Source: Jilunia laotingensis (lineage in GTDB: Bacteria; Bacteroidota; Bacteroidia; Bacteroidales; Bacteroidaceae). Taken from it: 64,000 nucleotides of DNA. Both the position numbers and the translations under genes were made by a program. Where the stretch lies: contig NZ_JACRTF010000001.1 of NCBI RefSeq assembly GCF_014385165.1, forward strand, positions 4,154,001 to 4,218,000, given 5' to 3'. This document shows, piece by piece, positions 18,519-26,759 of the stretch. Each line of letters opens with the position of its first letter. The stretch's first letter is position 1. Below the pieces are notes generated by a model. The model ran no database searches and was not told the origin of the DNA. It was given only the letters and a program-made list of their open reading frames with translations.

Positions 18519-18549
18519 CAAACCTACGATGCGAAGCTAGCAAACCAAA
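18519..18549 (-). promoter_or_regulatory. Consensus promoter of the 78-aa hypothetical gene
   Basis: On the minus strand TTTG (18546-18549), exactly 19 bp, and TAGGTTTG (18519-18526) match the Bacteroides consensus at every fixed position. Transcription would begin about 60 nt before the ATG at 18453. Confidence 0.75.
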
Positions 18550-18836
18550 GAAATAAGAACAATTGTGTTTGACGGAAGCATGAAAAAATTTCATGAACAA
18601 ACAATACATATCAAATAAAAAAGAACATACAATGGTAGCATCTTGAACTTATGGAAAGCTAAATACTTTATTATATGATTGGCAGTCCGCTTTGAATTAA
18701 CAATATGTCCATTATCTATATTATAATGGAAGTACTAAATCAATGCTTAAGAAATAGACATATAAAACTAATAATATCCTCAAAACAAGAACCTTTTTAA
18801 CTAAATAATTGTTTTAATATAAACTTAAACTTTTTG
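18550..18836. other. AT-rich intergenic stretch
   Basis: I see no gene, promoter or repeat with confidence in this stretch, which lies between the promoter at 18519-18549 and the hairpin at 18837. Confidence 0.4.
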
Positions 18837-18879
18837 TACGGCAGGCCATCTGTGAAGACAGCAGGCCGTTATTATTTTC
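18837..18879 (+). terminator. Terminator-like hairpin of an unassigned transcript
   Basis: ACGGC (18838-18842) pairs with GCCGT (18865-18869), with an inner CTGT-GAAG-ACAG hairpin, followed by TATTATTTTCT. No annotated plus-strand gene ends here. It may close a second small RNA or act as an attenuator. On the minus strand no T-tract follows. Confidence 0.45.
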
Positions 18880-18942
18880 TACTAAATGAGAGATTATTAC
18901 AAAAATATCACCTCAACTGTATTATTTTAGTTAATATATCAG

Positions 18943-18950
18943 TAACTTTG
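18943..18950 (+). promoter_or_regulatory. -7 promoter box of the 71-aa hypothetical gene
   Basis: TAACTTTG followed by CACC lies 24 bp before the ATG at 18975. The upstream element is weak (TTTTAG). Confidence 0.5.
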
Positions 18951-18974
18951 CACCACTATTATATATGATATGAA

Positions 18975-19190
18975 ATGGACGAAAAAGAAGTAAATTTAAA
19001 TCAACTTCTTATTGATAAATGTCAGAAAGAAGGAATTATAATTGCTTTGGTTGCCATTAATAGGAAAACCAAAGAGATCGAGTTGCCTCAAAGCATAAAA
19101 GATAAAGTAAATAATCCCGACTATTATGTTTGCTATTGTCACAAAAATAAGCAAGGGGAATATTGTGTAGAAAAAATAGAGGAAGAATAA
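18975..19190 (+). CDS. Small hypothetical protein, 71 aa
   Basis: This 71-aa acidic, soluble protein (MDEKEVNLNQLLIDKCQKEG and onward) has three Cys residues but no zinc-finger spacing (YVCYCHKNKQGEYC is the closest). I do not recognise a family. The TAACTTTG promoter box and a hairpin immediately after the gene support its being expressed. It is convergent with pgl. Confidence 0.6.
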   Translation: MDEKEVNLNQLLIDKCQKEGIIIALVAINRKTKEIELPQSIKDKVNNPDYYVCYCHKNKQGEYCVEKIEEE

Positions 19191-19207
19191 TGCTATCCTT
19201 ATCAAAC

Positions 19208-19230
19208 AAGGGGCTTTTTATTAGCCCCCT
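19208..19230 (-). terminator. Terminator between the 71-aa gene and pgl
   Basis: GGGGCT (19210-19215) and AGCCCC (19223-19228) form a short strong stem around TTTTATT. On the minus strand it is followed by TTGTTTG, fitting the end of the gnd-zwf-pgl transcript. It probably also helps stop the convergent 71-aa gene. Confidence 0.6.
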
Positions 19231-19241
19231 GTCATTAAACT

Positions 19242-19955
19242 TTATATTTTTATTTTTGAAGCCGCATGACTATCTAAAAATAAATCTACCTGCTTGGCGT
19301 GATGAGCTATATATGCGGCAGGACTTGTATCTCCTGAAGTGCAAATTTCTTCTACTACCTCTGACTTATTTCTGCCTGTTATCAGAAATATGACTTGCTT
19401 GGCATTTATTATTGGAGTACCTGTCATAGCAATCCGTCTTTGTCCATTATGCGGATTTAGACTAACTTCATACATATGATCCGAGGATAATAAATTCTCT
19501 TGTCCTGGAAAAATAGATGATGTATGTCCATCGTCTCCTGCACCCAACAAAATAAAATCAAATACCGGACATCCATTTTCTGAAGGAACTTGCTTTTCAA
19601 CAAGCTTTGAATAACGAATAGCCTCTTTCTCCGGTTTAACTTCCCCTTTTATACGAAATACATTTTCGTAGGGAATAGGAACCACACCTAATAGCAATGA
19701 ACGAATCATGCCATAATTACTATCGGAATTTTCTGGTGGTACACATCGTTCATCGACAAAATAAACTTTCATCCGCGTCCAAGGAGTAATATCTCTATAT
19801 TCATTCGCCCACAAATCGAACATCAGCGCAGGAGTAGCGCCACCACTAAAAGCGATATTGAAAGTTTTATCGGGTTCATCCGTCATAGATTTAACAAGAT
19901 GAAGAATCAATGCACGTGCCGTCTCAATGGACGATGGATAAATTAAAGTATTCAT
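19242..19955 (-). CDS. pgl: 6-phosphogluconolactonase
   Basis: Pgl hydrolyses 6-phosphoglucono-1,5-lactone to 6-phosphogluconate, the second step of the oxidative pentose phosphate pathway. The 237 aa match the DevB/Pgl family, with NIAFSGGATPALMFDLWANE near residues 33-52, YFVDERCVPPENSDSNYGMI near 85-104 and the catalytic-site motif LLGAGDDGHTSSIFPG near 149-164. Its start overlaps the zwf stop by 4 bp (19952-19955), so translation is probably coupled. It is the last gene of gnd-zwf-pgl. Confidence 0.96.
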   Translation of the reverse strand: MNTLIYPSSIETARALILHLVKSMTDEPDKTFNIAFSGGATPALMFDLWANEYRDITPWTRMKVYFVDERCVPPENSDSNYGMIRSLLLGVVPIPYENVFRIKGEVKPEKEAIRYSKLVEKQVPSENGCPVFDFILLGAGDDGHTSSIFPGQENLLSSDHMYEVSLNPHNGQRRIAMTGTPIINAKQVIFLITGRNKSEVVEEICTSGDTSPAAYIAHHAKQVDLFLDSHAASKIKI

Positions 19956-21448
19956 AACTCACAATATTGGTCTGTGTTTGTTAAATTTTTACAAGGATTA
20001 GTCCACTCTGCACCATGTTCGTGCATCATGGCTTCACTTTCGAGAGGCCCCCATGTACCGGCAGGATAACCATAAAGCGGTGCATCAGGATGATCTTTCC
20101 AATATCGAAGAACAGGATCGAAAAAGCGCCAGGAAGCATCTACCGCATCACTACGCGTGAACAGCGTCGGATCACCCTGGATACAATCGTCTATCAAGCG
20201 AGCATAGGCATCACCGATAGGTACTCCCCCGAGTTGATTGTAACTGAATTCCATCGTCACTTGTTTCACTTCGAATCCGGCACCCGGAACTTTCATTCCG
20301 ATCTTCAACACAATGCCTTCGTTGGGCTGGAGACGCAAAATAAGCTTATTGGCACGAGGGCAATGACCTCCTTCACAATGGAACATCTGATGGGGAGTTT
20401 CGCGGAAATGAACGACAATCTCCGTTACTTTCGTCGGCATTTGCTTACCGGTACGGATATAGAACGGTACACCGCTCCACCGCCAATTACTAATGCCCAA
20501 TTTCATGGCAATGTAAGTCTCGGTACGTGATTCAGGGCTCACATTTTTCTCCTCACGATACCCCTTTTTATTACCAGAAGCAGTATATTGACCTCGAACA
20601 ATATGTTCTTCAAAATCGACTTCTTTTAGTGGTGTCAACGATTCATAGACCTTCACTACTTCATCACGGAAGGTATCGGCATTGAAAACTGCGGGAGGTT
20701 CCATAGCAGTCAATGCGACCAACTGGATCAAATGATTTTGTACCATATCCCTCAGCGCACCGGTCGAATCATAAAAACCACCTCTATCTTCTATGCCTAA
20801 ATTCTCAACAGCGGTTATTTCGATATAATCAATATAATTGCGATTCCATAACGGTTCGAAGATCCCATTGGCAAAACGGAAAGCCAATATATTCTGAGCC
20901 GTTTCTTTACCTAAAAAATGATCGATACGATATATCTGATGCTCACCAAAAACCGATGCGTAGATTCGATTCAATTCTCTTGCGGATTCCAAATCGTATC
21001 CAAAGGGTTTTTCAACAATGATACGGGCATGGCCACGATTCAAATGAGCTTTTTTGATATGCAAAGGAATTACTCCGTACAAAGATGGAGGGGTGGCCAA
21101 ATAGAATAACAGATTATCCGGTTCTTTTTCTCCGGTCAGTTCTTCCAAACGTTCACGTAAACGGACATAGCCGGCTTCCACCGCAGGATCGATCGGAAGG
21201 TAGTAAAGATGTTGTGTAAATGCATCCATCCATTCCTTATCCTGATCTTCCGGTTTCACGAATTTCTCTAATTCCGAATAGATATAAGCGCGGTAATCCG
21301 TATCGGTATATACCGTACGCCCTACACCTATTATAAAAAAATCTCCCTTCAAACGCTTGTCTTTATATAAAGAATATAATGCAGGCATCAGTTTCCGCTT
21401 AGTGAGATCACCTGAAGCACCGAAGATTATCATTACAAACTTATCCAT
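19952..21448 (-). CDS. zwf: Glucose-6-phosphate 1-dehydrogenase
   Basis: Zwf oxidises glucose 6-phosphate to the lactone and yields NADPH. The 498 aa match the family length. The Rossmann motif IFGASGDLTKRKLMPALY (8-25) and the catalytic RIDHFLGKETAQN (about 173-185) are present, followed by the C-terminal substrate-binding beta-sheet domain. It lies 11 bp downstream of gnd and overlaps pgl by 4 bp. Confidence 0.97.
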   Translation of the reverse strand: MDKFVMIIFGASGDLTKRKLMPALYSLYKDKRLKGDFFIIGVGRTVYTDTDYRAYIYSELEKFVKPEDQDKEWMDAFTQHLYYLPIDPAVEAGYVRLRERLEELTGEKEPDNLLFYLATPPSLYGVIPLHIKKAHLNRGHARIIVEKPFGYDLESARELNRIYASVFGEHQIYRIDHFLGKETAQNILAFRFANGIFEPLWNRNYIDYIEITAVENLGIEDRGGFYDSTGALRDMVQNHLIQLVALTAMEPPAVFNADTFRDEVVKVYESLTPLKEVDFEEHIVRGQYTASGNKKGYREEKNVSPESRTETYIAMKLGISNWRWSGVPFYIRTGKQMPTKVTEIVVHFRETPHQMFHCEGGHCPRANKLILRLQPNEGIVLKIGMKVPGAGFEVKQVTMEFSYNQLGGVPIGDAYARLIDDCIQGDPTLFTRSDAVDASWRFFDPVLRYWKDHPDAPLYGYPAGTWGPLESEAMMHEHGAEWTNPCKNLTNTDQYCEL

Positions 21449-21459
21449 TGTTTTTGATT

Positions 21460-22935
21460 TTATACGTTATAAGTACCCGATTTCGTATTTCCTCCGTGGC
21501 CCGTCCAATTTTCATGGAAGAATTGTCCTCGAAGTTCGTCTTTGCGTTCAAAGGTATGCGCACCGAAATAGTCACGCTGTGCCTGTATCATGTTAGCAGG
21601 AAGATCTGCCGAAACCAGTGAATAGAAATAATTCAATGCAGATGAGAAGGCGGGAACAGGAAGCTCCTCACGCATGGCTTGCTCCACCAAACCTTTCCAC
21701 CCAGGAAGTAATCCCTTGATCTCATCCCGGAAATAAGGAGCAAGAAGTAAATGCTTCGGCTTGTCTTCAGTTTCAAAAGCAGCAGCAATATCGTTCAGGA
21801 AAATACTCCGGATAATACATCCCCCGCGCCACATACGAGCAATAGATGATAAATCGAGATTCCAACCGAATGAATCGGACGCTTTCTGTAGTACAGCAAA
21901 ACCTTGTGCATAAGAAACCAATTTAGAAGCATACAATGCCGCATAAATCTCCTTCACTAATTCAGGTTTGTTGTATACCGCCTGGGTATGTTTGTTAGGG
22001 AACTGCCGGGATGCCAATTCACGCAAATCCTTTTGGGCCGACAAACTACGCTCAAAAACCGCAGTTGCTATCAATCCAAGCGGCATGTTCAATTCCATGG
22101 CATTGATTACAGACCATTTCCCCGTTCCTTTTTGTCCGGACGAGTCGAGTATCTTGTCCAACAAGTAACCACCGGCCTTATCTTTATGACGCAGAATGTT
22201 CGTTGTAATCTCAATCAGGTAGCTACGAAGCTTCCCCTCGTTCCAATGAGCAAAAATATCAGCCATTTCCTCATTATCCAAGTCCAGCAACCTTTTCATT
22301 ACCCAATATGCTTCGGCAATGAGTTGCATATCACCATATTCGATACCATTATGGATCATCTTCACAAAATGGCCGGAACCTGCCGGACCGACCCAATCAC
22401 AACAAGGCGTACCGTCCGGTGCCTTTGCAGCTATGCTTTGCAAAATAGGTTTTACCTCCTGCCATGCCGCCACGGAACCTCCAGGCATGATAGAAGCACC
22501 ATTCAAGGCACCTTCTTCTCCCCCCGAGACACCACTACCGATGAAAAGGAAACCTTTCGATTCGGCCACTGCTACGCGACGGTTGGTATCTTCAAAGTTA
22601 GAGTTACCACCGTCAATCAAAATATCACCAGGAGAAAGGTAAGGGAAAAGTTGTTCCATTAGTTCGTCCACTGCACTGCCGGCACGAACCATCATCATAA
22701 TCTTTCGAGGCAAAGCGATGGAATTTACAAAATCTGCAAGATCAGTAAAACCCTCAATATTAAGTCCCTTGGCACGTCCGTTAATGAAACGTTCTACAAC
22801 ACCTTCTTCTACGCCAGGAACAGTACGATTATAAACTGATACATGCCAGCCTCTACTTTCCAAATTTAAGGCAAGATTTTCGCCCATTACGGCCAAGCCT
22901 ATCAACCCGATATCTGTTTTATTCTGTATTGACAT
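21460..22935 (-). CDS. gnd: 6-phosphogluconate dehydrogenase (decarboxylating)
   Basis: Gnd converts 6-phosphogluconate to ribulose 5-phosphate, CO2 and NADPH. The 491 aa include the nucleotide-binding GLIGLAVMGENLALNLESRG (10-29), LIDGGNSNFEDTNRRV, the substrate-binding GSGVSGGEEGALNGASIMPG, and the catalytic region FVKMIHNGIEYGDMQLIAEA with Lys and His. It is the first gene of the three-gene oxidative branch operon, so all three enzymes from glucose 6-phosphate to ribulose 5-phosphate are made together. Confidence 0.97.
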   Translation of the reverse strand: MSIQNKTDIGLIGLAVMGENLALNLESRGWHVSVYNRTVPGVEEGVVERFINGRAKGLNIEGFTDLADFVNSIALPRKIMMMVRAGSAVDELMEQLFPYLSPGDILIDGGNSNFEDTNRRVAVAESKGFLFIGSGVSGGEEGALNGASIMPGGSVAAWQEVKPILQSIAAKAPDGTPCCDWVGPAGSGHFVKMIHNGIEYGDMQLIAEAYWVMKRLLDLDNEEMADIFAHWNEGKLRSYLIEITTNILRHKDKAGGYLLDKILDSSGQKGTGKWSVINAMELNMPLGLIATAVFERSLSAQKDLRELASRQFPNKHTQAVYNKPELVKEIYAALYASKLVSYAQGFAVLQKASDSFGWNLDLSSIARMWRGGCIIRSIFLNDIAAAFETEDKPKHLLLAPYFRDEIKGLLPGWKGLVEQAMREELPVPAFSSALNYFYSLVSADLPANMIQAQRDYFGAHTFERKDELRGQFFHENWTGHGGNTKSGTYNV

Positions 22936-23017
22936 AATTGTAAGATTTATCTAATAACTTGTTTATATTAACAACAGATACTTTCTGATTTTGTTCAGGT
23001 GTTTTAAAGAAAATTGC

Positions 23018-23025
23018 TACTTTTG
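23018..23025 (+). promoter_or_regulatory. -7 promoter box of the symporter gene
   Basis: TACTTTTG fits TAnnTTTG and lies 24 bp before the ATG at 23049. No TTTG box is at the usual distance; the nearest is about 5 bp too far upstream. Confidence 0.45.
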
Positions 23026-23048
23026 TAAAGTTTAAACCAAAATTTATT

Positions 23049-24239
23049 ATGAAGAAGATACACATCGGCTTGTTGCCACGCATTATTATTGCCATTTTGT
23101 CAGGAATTGCCATTGGTAATATCTTTCCTGCTCCATTAGTGAGAGTATTTGTAACATTTAATAGTATCTTCGGAGAGTTCCTCAATTTCTCCATTCCTCT
23201 TATTATTTTAGGATTAGTCACCATAGCTATCGCTGATATCGGAAAAGGTGCGGGTAAAATGTTGCTTGTCACTGCTCTTATAGCATATGGAGCCACGTTA
23301 TTTTCAGGGTTCCTTTCATTTTTTACAGGCGCTTCTTTATTCCCTGCGCTTATCGAACCGGGAAAGTCACTGGAAGAAGTAAGCGAAGCTCAAGGCATCC
23401 TGCCCTATTTTTCTGTAGGCATTCCCCCTTTAATGAATGTAATGACTGCACTGATACTTGCTTTCACTTTGGGACTAGGGCTTGCCGCACTTAATAGCAA
23501 TGCACTGAAAAATGTGGCAAGGGATTTCCAAGACATCATTGTGAAAATGATCAGTTCAGTTATTCTCCCTCTCCTTCCGTTATATATCTTCGGCATATTT
23601 TTGAATATGACCCATTCCGGTCAAGTATTCTCAATACTTATGGTCTTTATAAAAATCATCGGGGTGATCTTTGTATTGCATATTTTTCTGCTGGTTTTCC
23701 AATACTGCATTGCAGCATTATTTGTCCACCACAATCCTTTTAAGCTGTTGGGACGGATGTTGCCGGCTTATTTTACAGCCTTAGGAACACAGTCATCCGC
23801 GGCTACCATCCCTGTCACATTGGTACAGACCAAGAAAAACGGAGTATCGGCTGATATTGCGGGATTTGTCATACCGCTGTGTGCCACGATCCATTTATCA
23901 GGAAGCACATTGAAAATTGTAGCGTGTGCATTGGCATTGATGATCATGCAAGGTATGCCCTATGACTTCCCACTGTTTGCTGGATTCATTTTTATGCTCG
24001 GTATCACCATGGTAGCAGCACCAGGAGTCCCGGGAGGAGCAATCATGGCATCCTTAGGAATTCTACAATCGATGCTCGGATTTGACGAATCGGCTCAGGC
24101 ATTAATGATCGCACTATACATCGCAATGGATAGTTTCGGAACGGCCTGCAACGTCACAGGCGATGGAGCGATTGCACTGATTATAGATAAACTGATGGGT
24201 AGAACAAATAAAAAGACAGAGGAAACGTCCCAATCATAA
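23049..24239 (+). CDS. Dicarboxylate/amino acid:cation symporter (SLC1/DAACS family)
   Basis: This 396-aa inner-membrane protein has about eight helices plus two re-entrant hairpins. HP1 carries the serine-rich motif ALGTQSSAATIPVTL near residue 246. The position of the NMDGT motif of glutamate transporters is occupied by ATIHLSGST, a known variant in bacterial DAACS proteins. It probably imports a dicarboxylate or amino acid with Na+ or H+. It stands alone, and the IS remnant begins 54 bp after its stop. Confidence 0.92.
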   Translation: MKKIHIGLLPRIIIAILSGIAIGNIFPAPLVRVFVTFNSIFGEFLNFSIPLIILGLVTIAIADIGKGAGKMLLVTALIAYGATLFSGFLSFFTGASLFPALIEPGKSLEEVSEAQGILPYFSVGIPPLMNVMTALILAFTLGLGLAALNSNALKNVARDFQDIIVKMISSVILPLLPLYIFGIFLNMTHSGQVFSILMVFIKIIGVIFVLHIFLLVFQYCIAALFVHHNPFKLLGRMLPAYFTALGTQSSAATIPVTLVQTKKNGVSADIAGFVIPLCATIHLSGSTLKIVACALALMIMQGMPYDFPLFAGFIFMLGITMVAAPGVPGGAIMASLGILQSMLGFDESAQALMIALYIAMDSFGTACNVTGDGAIALIIDKLMGRTNKKTEETSQS

Positions 24240-24292
24240 TGGGAGGAGATCAAAAGCCCCATTAATCCCCACCCCTTACAACAACAATGAAA

Positions 24293-24811
24293 CAGTATTG
24301 ACCGTCATTATGTACACCCTATCGTAAGGGGCAAGAAGACAAAATCTGTCAAGTTCGGTGCAAAGGTGAGCAACATACAGATAGACGGGATCTCGTTCAT
24401 CAAACACGTCTCTTTCAAGGCATTCAATGAGGGCGCACGTCTGAAAGACTGTATCCGTATGCAACAGAAGCTGATGAATGTAAGGGTAAGATGTGTGGCT
24501 ACCGATTCCATATACGCCAATAATGCCAACGGAAATTCTGTACAAAATATGGGATATCAACATCCTTTGTACGCAAGGGAAGAGCTGCAAAGGACGAGAC
24601 AGTGAGAAAGATACTCAGGAGGGAACTTTCGAGGGAAAGAGCCACCAGGCTCGAAGGCAATTCCAGTACGCAAAAACAGCATTACTCGCTATCGAAAATC
24701 AAAGCACGAAACAGGAAAACGGAAATCTTGTGGATTTTTTTTGGAATACATACGGCAAACGCCATGTTAATGATTGATAAAATCAAAAACAGCCAGCAGA
24801 AAGCCTCATAG
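24293..24811 (+). pseudogene. Truncated, frameshifted DDE transposase
   Basis: The reading frame matches about the last 170 residues of the 452-aa transposase at 47169-48527 (NIQIDGISFIKHVSFKAFNE and onward). A one-base deletion near 24530, in the codons after NANG, shifts the frame. The similarity resumes in another frame as LSRERATRLEG and runs to a stop at about 24811. The start of the gene is absent. The second catalytic Asp (CVATDSIYA) and the terminal Glu (RLEGN) can still be read, in different frames. Confidence 0.88.
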
Positions 24812-24990
24812 CATGATTATAAAGAATCTATTAGAAGAAGTTGTCAAGCTTCTTCCGGAACATCATGCCCAAACGGATAAGATTTTAGGTCAGAGAGAAA
24901 ATATATATAATAAAAATAGCATATGAGATGATATTAGCAAGTCATATTCATATGCCATCTTACTTTTTAAAGACATTTACTGAATATCCC
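24293..24990 (+). mobile_element. Decayed 3' remnant of an insertion sequence
   Basis: This stretch matches the 3' part of the intact IS at 46990-48669, in the opposite orientation. Homology starts abruptly inside the transposase gene at about 24293 and continues through its end, the downstream hairpin region (about 24918-24955) and the terminal repeat, which ends ATTTACTGAATATCCC at 24990. The 5' half and the other terminal repeat are missing, so it cannot move by itself. It lies immediately left of the capsule locus. Confidence 0.88.
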
Positions 24991-25038
24991 ATTTTATTGG
25001 GGCTTACTTTTTGACGGTAATGTGAAAAAACGGGGAGA

Positions 25039-25072
25039 AAAAGTGTTTCAATAGACGTTCGTTTAATGGCAC
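25039..25072. repeat. Left inverted repeat of invertible capsule promoter
   Basis: This 34-bp arm is the exact reverse complement of 25244-25277. Its core AGACGTTCGT fits the ARACGTTCGT core known from B. fragilis capsule promoter repeats, which are inverted by the serine recombinase Mpi. Recombination between the arms flips the 171 bp between them. Confidence 0.95.
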
Positions 25073-25102
25073 AAAGGTAAAGGGTATATTCGATTCAACA
25101 AA
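25072..25102 (-). promoter_or_regulatory. Invertible capsule promoter, here in the OFF orientation
   Basis: On the minus strand TTTG (25099-25102), exactly 19 bp, and TACCTTTG (25072-25079) match the Bacteroides consensus completely. It points left, away from upxY. The opposite end of the invertible segment has no TAnnTTTG, so no promoter faces the capsule genes in this orientation. After inversion the promoter would read into the upxY leader. Confidence 0.9.
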
Positions 25103-25243
25103 ATATTTTGATATTTTTTTTGTTGTTGGTGAGAATCTAAGTATGTATATATCAGTAAAACAGCATATTATATTAATGTTCTAATTTATGATCTTAACAC
25201 ATTATTCTGATGAAAACTCCTTCGGAAATGTTAGAAAAAAAGC
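25073..25243. other. Invertible DNA segment of the capsule locus
   Basis: This 171-bp AT-rich spacer between the 34-bp inverted repeats carries one consensus promoter near its left end and no gene. Inversion would change promoter direction and so switch the capsule operon between ON and OFF. Confidence 0.9.
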
Positions 25244-25277
25244 GTGCCATTAAACGAACGTCTATTGAAACACTTTT
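25244..25277. repeat. Right inverted repeat of invertible capsule promoter
   Basis: This is the exact 34-bp reverse complement of 25039-25072, with core ACGAACGTCT. It lies 191 bp before the upxY start codon. Confidence 0.95.
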
Positions 25278-25468
25278 AGCTTCTAACCTCTTCGTTTATA
25301 GCAAATTACTTTGGTTTGCGCTAAAATAACTATTTCTTGCTCCTCCTTCTGAGATAGTGGAGGCACATGAGATAAGATGGATGCACGGAGTCACATAACA
25401 CAATCCGCATTACATAACTTAACCGGGAGGTATTTCGCTACTCCGGTGTCCCCAAAGAACATCCTGAC
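25278..25468 (+). promoter_or_regulatory. upxY 5' leader with hairpins
   Basis: About 190 nt separate the invertible element from upxY. They contain GCAAA/TTTGC near 25303-25319, CCTCC/GGAGG (25342-25346 and 25359-25363), and CCGGGAG/CTCCGG (25423-25446) just before the start codon. In B. fragilis the UpxY antiterminators act through the leader of their own operon, so this segment is the likely target. The exact recognition element is not evident to me. Confidence 0.6.
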
Positions 25469-26011
25469 GTGAACGAATTAACTGACATCCATTGGTATGC
25501 CTTGCGTATAACCTATGGTCGCGAGCTTGCCTTGCAGGAATATCTCAATTCCGAGAATATAGAGAATTTTATTCCAATGCGCTACGAGTACATCGTGAAG
25601 GCCGGCCGGCGCGTGCGAAAGTTGGTCCCTGCCATTCACAACCTGGTCTTTGTCCGTACTTCCCGTAGCCGGATTGATGCCATCAAGGAGACGCGCGGCA
25701 TTTTGCTTCCTATCCGCTATATCATGGACCGCGAATGCCATAGCCCGATTGTCGTCCCCGACCCTCAGATGCGCAGTTTCATGGCCGTTTCCGGTAATTA
25801 CGATCAGGCCGTACTCTACTTTGAGCCTTCCGAGCTGTCGATTCGCAAAGGTACTCGTGTCCGCATCACCGGTGGCATCTTTGCAGGGGTCGAAGGCGAG
25901 TTTGTCCGTGTTCGTAACGACCGTCGTGTGGTAGTCTCCATTGAAGGCGTCATGGCCGTTGCCACCACGTTTGTCCATCCCTCTTTTGTAGAACCGATAA
26001 TAGAAAAATAA
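25469..26011 (+). CDS. upxY: UpxY-type transcription antiterminator of a capsule locus
   Basis: UpxY proteins are NusG paralogues that prevent premature termination of their own capsule operon. The 180 aa contain an N-terminal NGN domain (HWYALRITYGRELALQEYLN at about 8-27) and a C-terminal KOW motif (KGTRVRITGGIFAGVEGEFV near 131-150). The start is GTG at 25469; no ATG lies in frame upstream. The gene is first behind the invertible promoter and is followed after 7 bp by upxZ, the invariant arrangement of B. fragilis capsule loci. The locus letter cannot be assigned from sequence alone. Confidence 0.95.
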   Translation: MNELTDIHWYALRITYGRELALQEYLNSENIENFIPMRYEYIVKAGRRVRKLVPAIHNLVFVRTSRSRIDAIKETRGILLPIRYIMDRECHSPIVVPDPQMRSFMAVSGNYDQAVLYFEPSELSIRKGTRVRITGGIFAGVEGEFVRVRNDRRVVVSIEGVMAVATTFVHPSFVEPIIEK

Positions 26012-26018
26012 CATAAGT

Positions 26019-26498
26019 ATGAACCCCTTAGAATCAAACATTTCCGCTTTGTACGCTTCCGCGCATGAACTCCTTTATTTAGGTATGGACGAGAGTCCCA
26101 TCTATAGCGACCATTTCACCCGTTTGAACCGTGACGTTTTTCATCAGGCCAATGCTTTGTACACTCAGCGTGGCTCCACTTCCGAGGAAGAAGCTTCGTT
26201 GTGTCTGGCTCTTCTGATGGGTTATAATGCAACTCTTTACAACGACGGTGACAAGCAGGAGCGTATTCAGCATGTATTGGATCGCTGCTGGGAGGTATTC
26301 GACAAGCTGCCCGGCTCATTGCTAAAAGTACAGTTGCTGACCTACTGTTATGGTGAGGTGTTCGACGAGGATTTGGCCCGTGAAGCCCGTGAGATCATCC
26401 ATGGCTGGAGTGGTAGAGACCTTACCCCCGATGAGGCGGAAATAGTGGAGCTGCTGAAGGGGATGGAGGAGAATCCGTATCCGTGGAATGAAATATAA
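26019..26498 (+). CDS. upxZ: UpxZ-type inhibitor of heterologous UpxY proteins
   Basis: UpxZ proteins are encoded just after upxY in Bacteroides capsule operons and block the antiterminators of other capsule loci, so that mainly one capsule is made per cell. The 159-aa soluble, acidic, mostly helical protein (LYASAHELLYLGMDESPIY near residues 10-28, CLALLMGYNATLYNDGDKQE near 62-81) matches this family. Membership rests on position and overall resemblance; there is no catalytic motif. Confidence 0.9.
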   Translation: MNPLESNISALYASAHELLYLGMDESPIYSDHFTRLNRDVFHQANALYTQRGSTSEEEASLCLALLMGYNATLYNDGDKQERIQHVLDRCWEVFDKLPGSLLKVQLLTYCYGEVFDEDLAREAREIIHGWSGRDLTPDEAEIVELLKGMEENPYPWNEI

Positions 26499-26759
26499 AA
26501 ATAGATGAAAGCTTTTCGTATGGTATTGTTCCTGTATAGTATACAAAGAAGGTACTTTCTAACGCTTATCAAAGGCTTTGCATAGGTATTGTCAAGTAAC
26601 TTAATTATTAATCAGAAAATGATACAATATAAACTATGATACCTACAAGGGTATTGTAGCTATACAATGAGTGTTTACAAAATGTCGAGAACAGATTTCT
26701 AGTATAAAGTAAAAATTGCCTGATTATTTTAATATGTAAAAAGTGTATATGCTAAGCAA

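Noticed and set aside
18454..18609. N-terminal extension of the 78-aa hypothetical protein
   Set aside because: A perfect consensus promoter lies inside it, so it would not be transcribed from that promoter.
20015..22662. Long plus-strand frames opposite zwf and gnd (for example 20015-20530 and 21988-22662)
   Set aside because: They are antisense shadows of well-conserved genes with no family features.
25039..25277. The inverted repeats as a terminator hairpin
   Set aside because: The arms are perfect over 34 bp but 171 bp apart, have no T-tract, and carry the known core of site-specific inversion sites.
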